Shown: positions 1 through 8,410 of the stretch, one piece after another | Layout: each line of letters begins with the position of its first letter | Numbering within the stretch: position 1 is the first letter of the stretch | Assembly: GCA_043720715.1 (NCBI GenBank) | Contig: JAYSSF010000045.1 | Location: 1 to 18,784, forward strand | Source of the DNA: JAYSSF01 sp043720715 | GTDB lineage: Bacteria > Patescibacteriota > Gracilibacteria > Absconditabacterales > Absconditicoccaceae | Direction of reading: 5' to 3' | Length of the DNA stretch: 18,784 nt | Notes under the pieces: generated by a model | What the model was told of the DNA's origin: nothing | The model's database searches: none | The model's input: the letters and a program-made list of their open reading frames with translations, nothing else | Position numbers and translations under genes: made by a program

Positions 1-119
1 GTCAAATTTGTGGTTCAGGACAGCGTTTTCTCGAGGAAACACATGACAGCAAACCTTTCACGATATGATGATTACGATGATCTTTGAGAATATCGTGAGA
101 TTTTGCAGTGTTTCCTTAA
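1..119 (+). other. Unresolved window edge, possibly the 3' end of a plus-strand gene
   Basis: The first 119 bases lie upstream of a strong terminator, so a plus-strand gene probably ends here. Two plus frames are open with TGA as Gly. One runs from base 3 to a TAA at 117-119 and begins QICGSGQRFLEE. The other runs to a TAG at 160-162, inside the terminator stem, and contains the acidic stretch YDDYDDLGEYRE. The first ends before the hairpin, which is the usual arrangement; the second looks more protein-like in composition. Neither was recognised, and the choice cannot be made from this fragment. Confidence 0.3.
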
Positions 120-142
120 TGATATCAATAATTCTACAATAG

Positions 143-168
143 AAAACTCTACATTATTGTAGAGTTTT
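143..168 (+). terminator. Rho-independent terminator, possibly bidirectional
   Basis: A perfect 11-bp stem (AAAACTCTACA, 143-153, with TGTAGAGTTTT, 158-168) encloses the loop TTAT and ends in a T run. It would end the gene entering from the left edge. The stem also begins with A's, so it can work on the minus strand for the gene ending at 189. Confidence 0.85.
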
Positions 169-188
169 TGTGATAAACTTCTTTGATA

Positions 189-1316
189 TTATAAACCTAG
201 ATCACTCATTGGAAGTGCATCATTGGGTTCGGATACGGTGACGTTTGTTGAGTCTGTGTGGATTGTTATACTCATTGATCATTTGTTCGTGTCATCTTGG
301 TATGATCATGAGAGCTCAACATGCTTTTGAGTAGCTTTCATAGTAGCGGCAAATGTCGCATCATCCATAGTTCAGTTTGCATTGATAGAGATCATATCAC
401 GATCCCAGGCAATCTTGGCTATTGCTAAGTTTGTGTTGTCTTTTGCTGTCATATTGACAGACTGAGGAGTAATATCGAGCGCTGTTTTGAATCACTTATC
501 GCTGAGGTTGAGTTTGATATGGTTGGTCGTAGGATCAAACGTGCCATTACTACGTACTGACACCATACTACGATACATCTCTCTCTTCATATTATTTCTA
601 TCTGATGCAGTCATGTCTGACTCAGACATGGTAGTGAGCATGGTCATGATGTGAGCAGTGTTCCTCTTGTTGAGTTTGACCTGATAGATTGAGTTGGTGG
701 CTTGTTGTCCAATAGGAGTGATGATAGGATATTTGATGAAATGCTGATAGAGCTTGACCTGCGCATCGAGATCCTGAGTGATCAATCATATTGTACTAAA
801 CTGTCATAACACTTGATCCACACCGATCGAGTCAGCTTCTCCCGTTCACACATACCAGTTAGCGGTAAGTTTGGTGATCATGGATTGCACTTCGGTCTCT
901 TGTATCTGTGGGAGATTACTCTTGAGATGGTCGAGTGTCACATACAGCTTCGATATTCATCACTGATCTGGCACGATGATGCTCTGCCCAGCCATATCGA
1001 TAAACTGTGAGCCTGACTCAGTCGTGTATGATCCGCTTGCTGAGAGGTTGAGTGCGATATTCTGGCTCGTCTTGTCGATCTGACTAGCAAATGCGATCAT
1101 TGCATCGACTGACATTTTCTCACCTTGAGTCGCATCATACGATACTGCGAGTGATCCGCTCATCATATTTGGGTCAAATAGCTGCTTAGTTGGTACGTTT
1201 TTCACTACCTCAGTGATGAAGCCTTGATAGTCAGACTTGAATGATGCAAATGCAGTGATACTAGAAAGAATAATCGCTGATACGACTACTGCGAGAGAGA
1301 GCTTCGACTTGGACAT
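189..1316 (-). CDS. Exported protein of unknown function, 375 aa
   Basis: The gene reads as one frame only when TGA is Gly; about seven internal TGA codons would otherwise split it. The start at 1316 gives MSKSKLSLAVVVSAIILSSITAFA, a typical signal peptide with a basic N-end, a hydrophobic core and an AFA cleavage site. An ATG 12 codons upstream would put an extra hydrophobic stretch before it and is less likely. The mature part is polar, rich in Thr, Ser and Asp, and alternates short strands such as SGSLAVSYDATQGEKMS and GTMDDATFAATMK, which suggests a beta-rich extracytoplasmic protein. No lipobox or C-terminal anchor is visible. It lies 41 nt downstream of frr and is probably co-transcribed. 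No family was recognised. Confidence 0.85.
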
Positions 1317-1357
1317 AATAGAAAAAGAAATGAATAAAAAATATACTATCATACAAC

Positions 1358-1912
1358 TTATACTTTCATGACATCGTCAGATTTAATCTTTACCTCATCA
1401 TCAATCTTACTATTGTAGTCTTTGACAATCTTATCTACTTCCTTTTCGAGAGTTTCTTGCTCAGTTTCGGACATCGTCTTCGCATCTACCGACGCTTTGA
1501 TATCTTTGAGGATATCATGACGGATATTTCTGACTGCAATCTTGGCTTCCTCGCCCATCTTGGATACGAGTTTGGTGAGGTCACGACGGCGTTCGGTAGT
1601 CATGACTGGGATCTTGACAAGCGTATAGTCTCACATGCCCTGCGGAGTTAGTCCAGTTCATGAGTCGTAGATACCCTTCTCAATACTACTGAGCGTACCC
1701 TTGTCCCATGGTTCGATCTTGAGAGTCTGGTTGTCGATCATGGTCACATTGGCAATCTGTGAGATCTTCTGCTCCATACCCCACGATGGAATAAAACAAT
1801 CAATATTCTCGATGAGCCTGGGTGATGCTTTACCTACCTGTAGACCTAGTAGTTGATCGAGGAAATATTCATGAGCTTTGTGCAGTTCAGTTTTGAGTGA
1901 TTGGATGGGCAT
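1358..1912 (-). CDS. frr: Ribosome recycling factor
   Basis: This factor releases post-termination ribosomes from mRNA together with EF-G. The 184-aa length is normal for the family. Recognisable landmarks are VGKASPRLIENI near residues 26-37 (the RASP region), the SQIANVTMID and TLKIEPWDKGTLSSIEK segments of domain II, and the C-terminal helix pair with PVMTTERRRDLTKLV followed by EEAKIAVRNIRHD. Two TGA codons supply Gly between the domain II part and the hinge (YDSG-TGLTPQGMG-DYTLVKIP). The start is the first ATG, six bases after a TATAAC -10 box, without a Shine-Dalgarno sequence. The secreted-protein gene follows it. Confidence 0.97.
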
Positions 1913-1918
1913 AATTAG

Positions 1919-1946
1919 GTTATATGTTACAAGTTAAAGGTTGTAA
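1919..1946 (-). promoter_or_regulatory. Promoter of frr, predicted leaderless
   Basis: On the minus strand, TTACAA (1941-1946) is followed after 16 bp by TATAAC (1919-1924), and the frr ATG begins 6 nt later. A transcript starting about 7 nt after the -10 box would begin at the start codon. No AGGAGG-like sequence is present. Confidence 0.55.
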
Positions 1947-2061
1947 TTACCATAGATACAGATATGGTGGTCAAAATCATGTGTATTTTTTTATCAATAT
2001 ATTGATTTGTCTTTACTTTTATTTATATTTTATATAAATAATTTATATTCTACTCACCCAT

Positions 2062-2394
2062 ATGGAGAAAGTTGATACATTTGCACAAGATAGATTAGCT
2101 TTTGTTCAAAGGCATATCCCTGCAATAGAAATTAGTAAAGATGAATTTATAGCACTAATTGCATCACAGAATAACAAATTTCTAGAGAGAACTGTTGAAC
2201 AATTTATCCTATCAAAAGAAAAACGAGCAACATTAAAAAAAGAACAAAAAAATATAGTCTTATCTATTATTTATAATGCTATTTATCGCAAAGAATATAA
2301 TAGACATCTTTTTAATATACGCTCTCAAGAAGTATTACGGTCAGGTCTTCATTATTTCAGTGATCGTAGCATTGCAGATTTTGCTCTTATTTAG
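2062..2394 (+). CDS. Small hypothetical protein, 110 aa
   Basis: The protein begins MEKVDTFAQDRLAFVQRHIP. It is Lys/Arg-rich with predicted helices, including a basic middle segment (SKEKRATLKKEQKN), and has no signal peptide, membrane segment or known motif. It contains one Gly, coded GGT, and no TGA codon, and is more AT-rich than its neighbours, which could reflect recent acquisition or simply its composition. A TATATT/TATTCT box lies 10-12 nt upstream of the ATG in a very AT-rich leader. Its last 8 bases overlap the 3' end of the convergent TsaB-like gene. The reading frame is credible but no function can be given. Confidence 0.65.
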   Translation: MEKVDTFAQDRLAFVQRHIPAIEISKDEFIALIASQNNKFLERTVEQFILSKEKRATLKKEQKNIVLSIIYNAIYRKEYNRHLFNIRSQEVLRSGLHYFSDRSIADFALI

Positions 2395-2953
2395 AGATAT
2401 TCGGTTCCATGAGATAATGAGGATGGAGAACATCTACTTGTATCATTACCTGAGGCAATAAATCAAGAGGGATACGGACACACTGATGATCTCCAGCGTA
2501 CTCCTCACTCACATCATCATAAGAGATATCAGAGTAAATATCTGACTTGGGGACGATCGTATAAGTTTTGGTTGTGAGTTCATAGAGTCGCATATTGTTG
2601 CGCTGACCGATATAGATCGCAATCTGAGTTAGACCAAGTGATGGTAATAAGCGGTCATACAGATCCGTCTTGGTGCAATTTCGTAATCTGAGTAACGGCG
2701 AATCCCCGTGAGGGGGAATTGCTCATGGGTGTGTACTCACATACAGGTTGATAGTCAGACACACGACACGCAAGGTAGTAAACGAGCCAGGTCAGTTGAT
2801 CACATAGATATCAGTAATATCGTGCTCTTGGATCCACTGAATCAGCTGTCAGGGAAAATCAATCTCCAATCATCTATTGGGGATTTCAAAATATAATTCT
2901 TGGATCCAAATCTGTAGTCTGTCTGATGAGCAATTGATGGTGAGAGTGGTCAT
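2387..2953 (-). CDS. tsaB: TsaB-like tRNA threonylcarbamoyladenosine protein, short and divergent
   Basis: TsaB is the scaffold partner of TsaD in making t6A37 on ANN-decoding tRNAs. The supporting motif is NGPGSFTTLRVVCLTINLY (residues about 53-71), matching the family's GPGSFTGLRxG, with the first Gly coded by TGA. The later IAIYIGQRNNMRLYEL fits the segment where the family has (I)DAR..EVY. At 188 aa it is shorter than the usual 220-230, and the second Gly of GPGSFTGLR is replaced by Thr, so activity is less certain. Residues 78-92 (AIPPHGDSPLLRLRN) are encoded by a GC-rich hairpin that looks inserted. No adjacent tsaD or tsaE is seen. It converges on the small gene to its left. Confidence 0.75.
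2676..2726. repeat. GC-rich palindromic insertion inside the TsaB-like gene
   Basis: AATCCCC and GGGGGAATT form a hairpin around GTGA, and the segment is bracketed by GCAATT and AATTGC. The part at 2682-2712 (CGTAA...GCGAAT...CGTGAG) aligns with gaps to the intergenic repeat at 8988-9019. It is translated in frame as residues about 78-92 of the TsaB-like protein, just after the conserved core. Confidence 0.45.
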
Positions 2954-3033
2954 AACATTATATTAATTAATCTTGTAATACATATCAATAATGATTATTG
3001 TATGAGTATCAATTTAATCTTCATATTGTTGAC

Positions 3034-3864
3034 ATGACACAAACAATTAATATGATAACTTTTCAAATTCGTAAGATTTGGCATAATGGTGAGTGGTTTT
3101 TTTCTATTATTGATACTATCTGAGCTCTTACAGATAGTAAAAACCCAAGAGATTATCGATATAGGGTCAAAGAGAGGATGGATAGCGAAGAAAAATCCGA
3201 GTTGTCGACATTTTGTCGACAACTGAAATTAGAAGCAGCAGATGGGAAAAAATATTCTACAGATTGTACAAATACTGAATGAATTTTACGTATTATCCAA
3301 TCAATACCATCTCCCAAGGCAGAACCATTCAAAAGATGGCTAGCAAAAGTATGATATGAAAGGATAGAAGAAATAGAAAACCCTGAGCTTGCACAAGATA
3401 GGATGAAGCAGCTCTACGAGCAAAAAGGTTATTCTCCTGATCGAATTGATAAAAGATTGCGCTGAATTGCAGTCCGCCAATGACTCACCGACGAACGAAA
3501 GCAAAGATGAATAACTGACCATAGAGACTATGCAATATTGAACGCAGAGATTAGTAAAGCAACATTTGGTATGACACCAAGTGAGTATAGAATACACAAG
3601 CATATTCCACAACAATCAAAAGCAAACCTCAGGGACAACATGACTGATCTTGAGTTGATTTTCACGATGCTAGGAGAAAGAGTAACTACTGAATTATCAA
3701 CAACCGAGAAGCCAGTCTGAATCAATGCCAATAAGAAAATCGCTCAGAGATGAGGTAAGGTTGCAGGCAATGCACGCAAAGAAACAGAACAAGAACTTGG
3801 TAGAAGTATTATCTCAGATGATAACTATCTTGGATCAGAAGGGTCAACTCCCAAACTAAAATAA
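3034..3864 (+). CDS. Bro-N domain protein, phage antirepressor/DinD-like
   Basis: The 276-aa protein has an N-terminal Bro domain (residues about 10-90): IWHNGEWFFSIIDTIGAL, then RDYRYRVKERM, LSTFCRQLKLEAADGKKY and TEGILRIIQSIPSPKAEPFK. Such domains bind DNA in phage antirepressors and Bro proteins. The C-terminal half (TDHRDYAILNAEISKATFGM, then NLRDNMTDLELIFTMLGE and a GGKVAGNARKETE tail) resembles the C-terminal region of DinD-like proteins. Chromosomal copies are common in small-genome bacteria and need not mean a prophage; no other phage gene is seen here. The ATG at 3034 has CATATT 6 nt upstream; a second in-frame ATG lies at 3052. A perfect 10-bp inverted repeat lies within the coding region at 3201-3223. 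Confidence 0.88.
3201..3223. repeat. Perfect inverted repeat inside the Bro-N gene
   Basis: GTTGTCGACA (3201-3210) and TGTCGACAAC (3214-3223) are exact reverse complements around TTT. It encodes Leu-Ser-Thr-Phe-Cys-Arg-Gln-Leu at residues 57-64, where the codons for L, S, T are the exact reverse complements of those for Q, R, C. Confidence 0.9.
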
Positions 3865-3893
3865 TCACACTTTATCACACTATCATATCTCAT

Positions 3894-4424
3894 ATGCTCA
3901 CTCACATCTGCATCATCCGCGGTATCAATGTCTGATGACACAATAAAATCACCATGGACACGCTCGCATGAGTATTTGTGGGTTTGGGGTTTGCTGAGGT
4001 ACAGACTTATATCCAGAGTGGTAATGTACTGTTCTCTAGCGATGAATCAGATACTACGAGGTTGACTGATATGATCATTCATGCGATCAATCACCAACTC
4101 CAGATCGATGTCATCGTACAGGTCAAGACAGTGACTCAGCGACAGCAAATCATCAAGCAGTGTCCATACGCGAAGTGAGGTGCTGATAACCTCTATGTCA
4201 CATTTCTCTCATCTCCGCCGATCAAAAAAGCCACGCCAGAGATCATCGCAGCATGCACCCAATGAGAGCAATTTAGCATTGTAGATCAGCAAGTCTACCT
4301 CCTGTGTCCCAATTGATATGGCACAACTAAACTATCCAACAACTTCCTCGAGAAGAAACTTAAAGCAAGTGCTACGACAAGGAATTGGAATACGGTTTGT
4401 GCGATTGGGGAGATGGTGAAATAG
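3894..4424 (+). CDS. DUF1697 family protein
   Basis: The 176-aa protein matches DUF1697: RGINVGGHNKITMDTL near the N-terminus (GG both from TGA), VQTYIQSGNVLFSS around residue 40, a QVKTVTQRQQIIKQCPYAK segment, LYVTFLSSPP, and the C-terminal SATTRNWNTV, the family's T-x-RN-x-x-T signature. Biochemical function of the family is not established. A TATCAT box lies 7 nt upstream of the ATG, 29 bp after the Bro-N gene, so it may have its own promoter or be read with that gene. Length is normal for the family. Confidence 0.9.
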
Positions 4425-4485
4425 GTTGCAATATGTATATATAATGTTATTAATTGATTAACTTTATCTAATTTAAAGCTTTTTT

Positions 4486-5886
4486 ATGAAAAAACTAATT
4501 ACTTCGTTATTCGTACTATCACTATTAGTGTCATTTTGATTTGCGAATTCTCAACTTGAAGATGCAGTAAATTGGATGCACAATAATGGTCTCACAAAGT
4601 TCGATAATCCCATAGATTTTATGGCTGATAAACCTCTGAGAAGAGATGAAGCAACTAAATTTTTCTGACAATATGCTACAACAATACAAAAGTCTACAAC
4701 AGACGAAACCAAAACTGAATGTAATAACTTTACTGATCTCAACGAATGATGGGAAGATCTTAAGAGCAACATGCAAGATGCATGTAAGTTATGACTTTTT
4801 AGAGGTAGCAAGTGAAAGTTCATGCCTAAAGTGTCACTTACAAATGGTCAAGCTATTACTGTTTTAATAAGAATGATTGACTGACTTAAAGATGAATCTC
4901 AGTGACACTTTGCTCAAAAATACTATGAGACGGCTAATGAGTTAGGTATTTTGGACGGATTAAATATCAATCCTTCTAACTTTGATACTCTTATCACAAG
5001 ATGAAATATTGCCATCTTACTCTTAAATACTTCTAAGTTAAACAATACAATATCAACCACTCATACAAGCAGTAAAGCTAGTGCTAACCAACCCACAAAT
5101 ATCAACAATCTTCAAGTAGACTATATATATGGTAGTAACTCAGACTGGATCGAACTATACTATAGCACAAAGGGTAAAAAAATATATTTTGATTTTTATG
5201 ATCCTAATTTAACATGGTCAGGGAAAATCTTAAGTTTTGAGAAAACTTATGTTCCATACATTAAAGAATTGATTACCTCTAGTAAGGTAAGTATTTCTTG
5301 TATTTACTTGGATTGAGACTACTGTTATGGTGATATGCGAATATGAGATACTGTTGGATCCCCTGAAACTAGTTTGATTACAAAAATAACAACTAATGCC
5401 TCATCAAATCAAAGTCAAATTGATAGCTGGAAAAAAGTGGTTAGAGACGAAATTAAAACATCAGTAAAATATTCTGATAGTCTTGTGTTAGATGAAACTA
5501 AATCTCATTATAATTTATCTTCATGACAGCTTGATGTTTGGTGATATTTGACTGTGAGTGATGATTCAAGCCAAGTAGTAAAATGAGGCTATATCCTATC
5601 TTTAAAGCGGAATAAAACAGAAAAGATATTCAGAATAATAAATCGATATACTAATATTCCAGATTCTGCTTTAATTGATAATTTACGCACCCCTGAAACT
5701 ACAATCATAAATACCAATACCTATGTGCCAATCTATTATCCTATATATACCGATATTAATACATATACCACTGAAGATTGGGAAACTTGCAGACAAAGAA
5801 TTCAAAGAGAATACTCTTTTAAATGAATGGGTAGATCAACAGCTGTAATAGACGCAATAGAAAGTGAGTGCTGAACTCAACCATAA
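4486..5886 (+). CDS. Exported SLH-domain protein, probable cell-surface protein
   Basis: The 466-aa protein starts with a signal peptide (MKKLITSLFVLSLLVSFGFA). Two S-layer-homology-like segments follow: LEDAVNWMHNNGLTKFDN with LRRDEATKFFGQYA (about residues 24-66), and YYETANELGILDGLN with LITRGNIAILLLN (about 146-185). SLH domains usually bind cell-wall polymers and hold proteins at the surface. A Ser/Thr/Asn-rich linker precedes a C-terminal part of about 260 residues rich in Tyr, Asp and Thr, including a Cys pair in SCIYLDGDYCYGDM, which was not recognised. About 13 TGA codons are used as Gly. The gene stands alone between a plus-strand gene and a convergent Nudix gene. Confidence 0.85.
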
Positions 5887-5920
5887 CCTACAATTTTTTT
5901 CTCTCTACATATTTTATACT

Positions 5921-6475
5921 TTACTTAAAGATCTTCCTCTTCAGCTCATCTTCCTTACCAGAAACAATTTCTCTCAACATATCTAAAGCAAACTCACCAA
6001 CTCTAAACTTAGGGTCTGTGACAACAGCAATAAAGTCTTCTCGACGTAGTTGTTTGATGGTAATATGTTCTCATCCCGGATCGAGATTTTGACTACCAAC
6101 GAGTTCACAATTTCCTGCGATAAAGATGTTGCTCGTATAATCAATTCTGGACGATAAAGTATATGAATTAAACAACTCTCGGTCTTCGCTCACCAATCAT
6201 GTCTCTTCGAGCAATTCTCTCTTGGCTGTTTCGAGTGGCTGTTCGCCGTCCTCGCATGTTCATCCGATCAACCCATAAAATACATCTCTTCCAGGCTGGC
6301 TTTCTTCAAGCACAAAAATATCTCAACCCTTAGAAATTGCTACCACATCCACTGTATTATTTCTTTTTAGTTTTTCAAAAATCTTCGTACTCCCATCAAA
6401 CATTTCTTGCTCTCGCTGATATACATCAAAGGTTTTTCACTCAAACACCTTGATTGCGTTACTAGGTATAGACAT
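5921..6475 (-). CDS. Nudix hydrolase, ADP-ribose pyrophosphatase-like
   Basis: The 184-aa protein carries a complete Nudix box, Gx5Ex7REUxEExGU, at residues 72-94: G72, E78, R86-E87, E90-E91, G93. G72 and G93 are both TGA codons, strong support for UGA as Gly. The box binds Mg2+ and hydrolyses nucleoside diphosphates linked to another moiety. Upstream NTVDVVAISKGGDIFVLEESQPGR and the overall length resemble ADP-ribose pyrophosphatases (NudF-like), but the substrate is inferred. The start at 6475 is the first ATG after an in-frame stop; another Met lies 24 codons in. It is the last gene of a four-gene minus-strand operon, 38 nt after the lipoprotein gene. Confidence 0.93.
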
Positions 6476-6513
6476 GGATACCAAGAAATAGATGTAAAAA
6501 TGATCTTAAAGCT

Positions 6514-7020
6514 CTACCCACAAACCGCACTCTTGACCATATTGGTGAGAGTTTTGCGAGTGGTATCTGTGGTACTGCTAGCTGACCAGACATATCACTG
6601 ACCATCGATCAGCGTATAATATTGACTATGAAATAACTTGTTATCACCCTGCTGTGTGATAAACGATACCATCTGCCCGTCATGATCTCCATCACAGTCC
6701 ACACTGCGAGAGCTCTGCTCGACAAACTCATATCATGGCAATGATAGCTCAAGCTTCTGGAGGTTGAGTGATGCCATCTGATCAATGGTAACTCCACTAT
6801 CCACACGAGATTGAGCCATCTGGATCACTGATCACTCATCGCCACTACCAGCTTGATAAGTTGCATCAGCACCCTCGGCTGTTGATACAACACTATATGA
6901 GTCAGCAATCTGTACTGTAAATGGACCAGAGCTGAGTGGTTGCATGGTGGTCTTGCTACCACAGCCTGCGAGGACCGTGAGTGTCAACAATGCTACTACG
7001 ATGCGATAACGATAGTTCAT
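6514..7020 (-). CDS. Lipoprotein of unknown function, 168 aa
   Basis: The N-terminus MNYRYRIVVALLTLTVLAGC ends in a lipobox (LAGC), so the protein should be lipidated on Cys20 and membrane-anchored outside. The mature part has a PFTVQIADSYSVV strand region and a Cys/Asp-rich stretch VDCDGDHDGQMVSF resembling a short calcium-binding loop (DxDGDxDG), then QYYTLIDGQGYVWSAS, and ends in a Cys (VCG). The two non-lipid cysteines could form a disulfide. The start codon lies inside the 3' end of the upstream membrane-protein gene, a 25-nt overlap. An alternative start at 7086 would spoil the signal peptide. No family was assigned. Confidence 0.85.
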
Positions 7021-7322
7021 GTATAATATAAACCAAGATAAATAGCTGCAAATAATACACCCAATACGATACCGATCACGAGTCATCTCTTGTAGATATT
7101 GTGGAGATATTCGGGATATTTATCATATTTGGCAGCTTGGATATTAGCGAGAATATAGCCGATCATCAGTCCAGCGAGGAGCAAATATCCAGGCATCAGG
7201 ATGAGGAGAGTCAGATGATATCATTCGGGATTAAAGACGATCGTACCGATCGAGTATAACAGCGCCACAAACAGTGAACACAAGAAGAATAATCATTTAA
7301 ATGCTTCGAATATGGTTTGCAT
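6996..7322 (-). CDS. Small three-TM membrane protein, 108 aa
   Basis: Three hydrophobic segments are visible: residues about 9-29, 37-59 and 80-100, with a charged loop AAKYDKYPEYLHNIYKRG between the last two. The gene runs past an apparent ATGA stop/start junction at the lipoprotein start, because that TGA is a Gly codon here; the true stop is TAG at 6996-6998, so the two genes overlap by 25 nt. The start at 7322 lies 8 nt after the DUF1294 gene. Function unknown; its position suggests a role at the envelope with the lipoprotein. Confidence 0.8.
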
Positions 7323-7330
7323 AACAAAAT

Positions 7331-7597
7331 TTATTGAAATAATATAATCAAGAGAATCATAATCCATACAAATGCAATCGTAGCAAATCTCATTATAAAT
7401 GATGGTTTGATGGTCTTATGACGGAAGATCTTCATCCCAAGTAATGCACCGATCAGTCAACCAAATCACATCAGAATATACAGCTGACGCTCGCTAATTC
7501 TCCATCAGGAACGAGTAGCACGTCGCTTGTCTCGCCCAAACATGACGAGAGTCAGCAGATTTATAATGATCAAATACGTAATTACAATCGTTTGCAT
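7331..7597 (-). CDS. DUF1294 family membrane protein
   Basis: The 88-aa protein fits DUF1294: an N-terminal TM (IVITYLIIINLLTLVMF), then the signature DKRRATRSGWRISERQLY, GGLIGALLGMKIFRHKT, and a C-terminal TM ending ILLIILFQ. The conserved R-I-S-E and F-R-H-K-T residues are present. The family has no established function. It is the first gene of a minus-strand operon (DUF1294, three-TM protein, lipoprotein, Nudix hydrolase) and has its own promoter in the 70-bp divergent spacer. The ATG at 7597 is 6 nt after a TATGAT box. Confidence 0.88.
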
Positions 7598-7603
7598 ACT
7601 ATC

Positions 7604-7631
7604 ATCATAGATAAGTCTGACGATGAATCAA
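7604..7631 (-). promoter_or_regulatory. Promoter of the DUF1294 operon, predicted leaderless
   Basis: On the minus strand TTGATT (7626-7631), a 16-bp spacer, TATGAT (7604-7609), then 6 nt to the ATG. It is back to back with the plus-strand promoter whose -35 box begins at 7632. Confidence 0.55.
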
Positions 7632-7661
7632 TTGAAAATCATCCTCACTTGACTATATAAT
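7632..7661 (+). promoter_or_regulatory. Promoter of the anchored-protein gene, predicted leaderless
   Basis: TTGAAA (7632-7637), an 18-bp spacer and a perfect TATAAT (7656-7661) stand 6 nt before the ATG at 7668, so transcription should begin at or next to the start codon. There is no Shine-Dalgarno sequence. Confidence 0.65.
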
Positions 7662-7667
7662 CAATCA

Positions 7668-8333
7668 ATGAATCATAGAGATCACCATCATAACCATACT
7701 GCGTTGATGTTATTGGCATGTGCATTTGCATTTGTGTATTTGTTGGCATGGCAATTTCAGTGATCAGACATTGTCAGACGCTGGCATGGTGACACTCGTC
7801 AAGCCATTACCCAGACTACTCAAGACACACAAGTGCTACCAGACAAGCTTGAAAAGATACCTGAAGAATCTTGAACAAAGACGAACTCCTGAGAAATAAA
7901 ACCCACAATTGATACTCAGGCCTCCCTTGACAAAGGGAGGTGGTCGCAGACCGGAGGGATTTGAGCAAAAAACTCGTGAACTCAAACTATTTCTTTCACA
8001 TCACTCAATGCAGTCCCACAAAGTTTCATGCGCCTATGAATCAGTGGTCCTGCTGGTATTATGATGGACACACAACGCATCATCGTAACAACGAACACCA
8101 ATACAATCAAACGAGCATCAGAGAGTAAAACCTTAACAGCTGATCAAATCAAGCAAATCTGACTAACTGTAGATTCACTCACCTTCTACAATGACCCGAG
8201 TCGGGCCAATATCTTGGTCCTGATGGAAGTAGTACACAACAACCAATCCCTACTAATCCAAGCTCCTTATGCAGTATATCGTGACGATAAAGCTCACCTC
8301 AACTCCCTCATCGCTCAGCTCACACAAAAATAG
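7668..8333 (+). CDS. Membrane-anchored protein of unknown function, 221 aa
   Basis: A His-rich N-terminus (MNHRDHHHNH) is followed by one TM helix (residues about 11-31, TALMLLACAFAFVYLLAWQF), a linker of about 85 residues, and a globular C-terminal part. In that part TFYNDPSRANILVLMEVVHNNQ and LLIQAPYAVYRDDKAHLNSL suggest an alpha/beta domain. Residues 85-98 (ASLDKGRWSQTGGI) are encoded by a hairpin repeat at 7921-7962 within the linker, apparently tolerated as extra sequence. Gly is often coded by TGA. No family was recognised. The gene is transcribed from a near-consensus promoter with virtually no leader. Confidence 0.8.
7921..7962 (+). repeat. Double-hairpin repeat translated inside the anchored-protein gene
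   Basis: CCTCCCTT (7921-7928) pairs with AAGGGAGG (7933-7940), followed by a second small hairpin, GGTC-GCA-GACC, and GGAGGGATTT. The reverse complement has the same two-hairpin order as the intergenic element at 13621-13654. The insertion keeps the frame and supplies residues 85-98. Confidence 0.8.
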
Positions 8334-8345
8334 TCAAAATACACA

Positions 8346-8373
8346 TTGAAAATCAGTCAGAATTCACTATACT
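8346..8373 (+). promoter_or_regulatory. Promoter of ndk
   Basis: TTGAAA (8346-8351), a 16-bp spacer and TATACT (8368-8373). The ATG follows 37 nt later, giving a leader of about 30 nt that still lacks a Shine-Dalgarno motif. Confidence 0.55.
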
Positions 8374-8410
8374 CAGGATCAATCTTCTTTAGATCTTATG
8401 TGATATTTCT

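Noticed and set aside
3034..3864. Prophage remnant around the Bro-N gene
   Set aside because: No integrase, structural or lysis gene and no attachment repeats nearby; Bro-N genes are often isolated in chromosomes.
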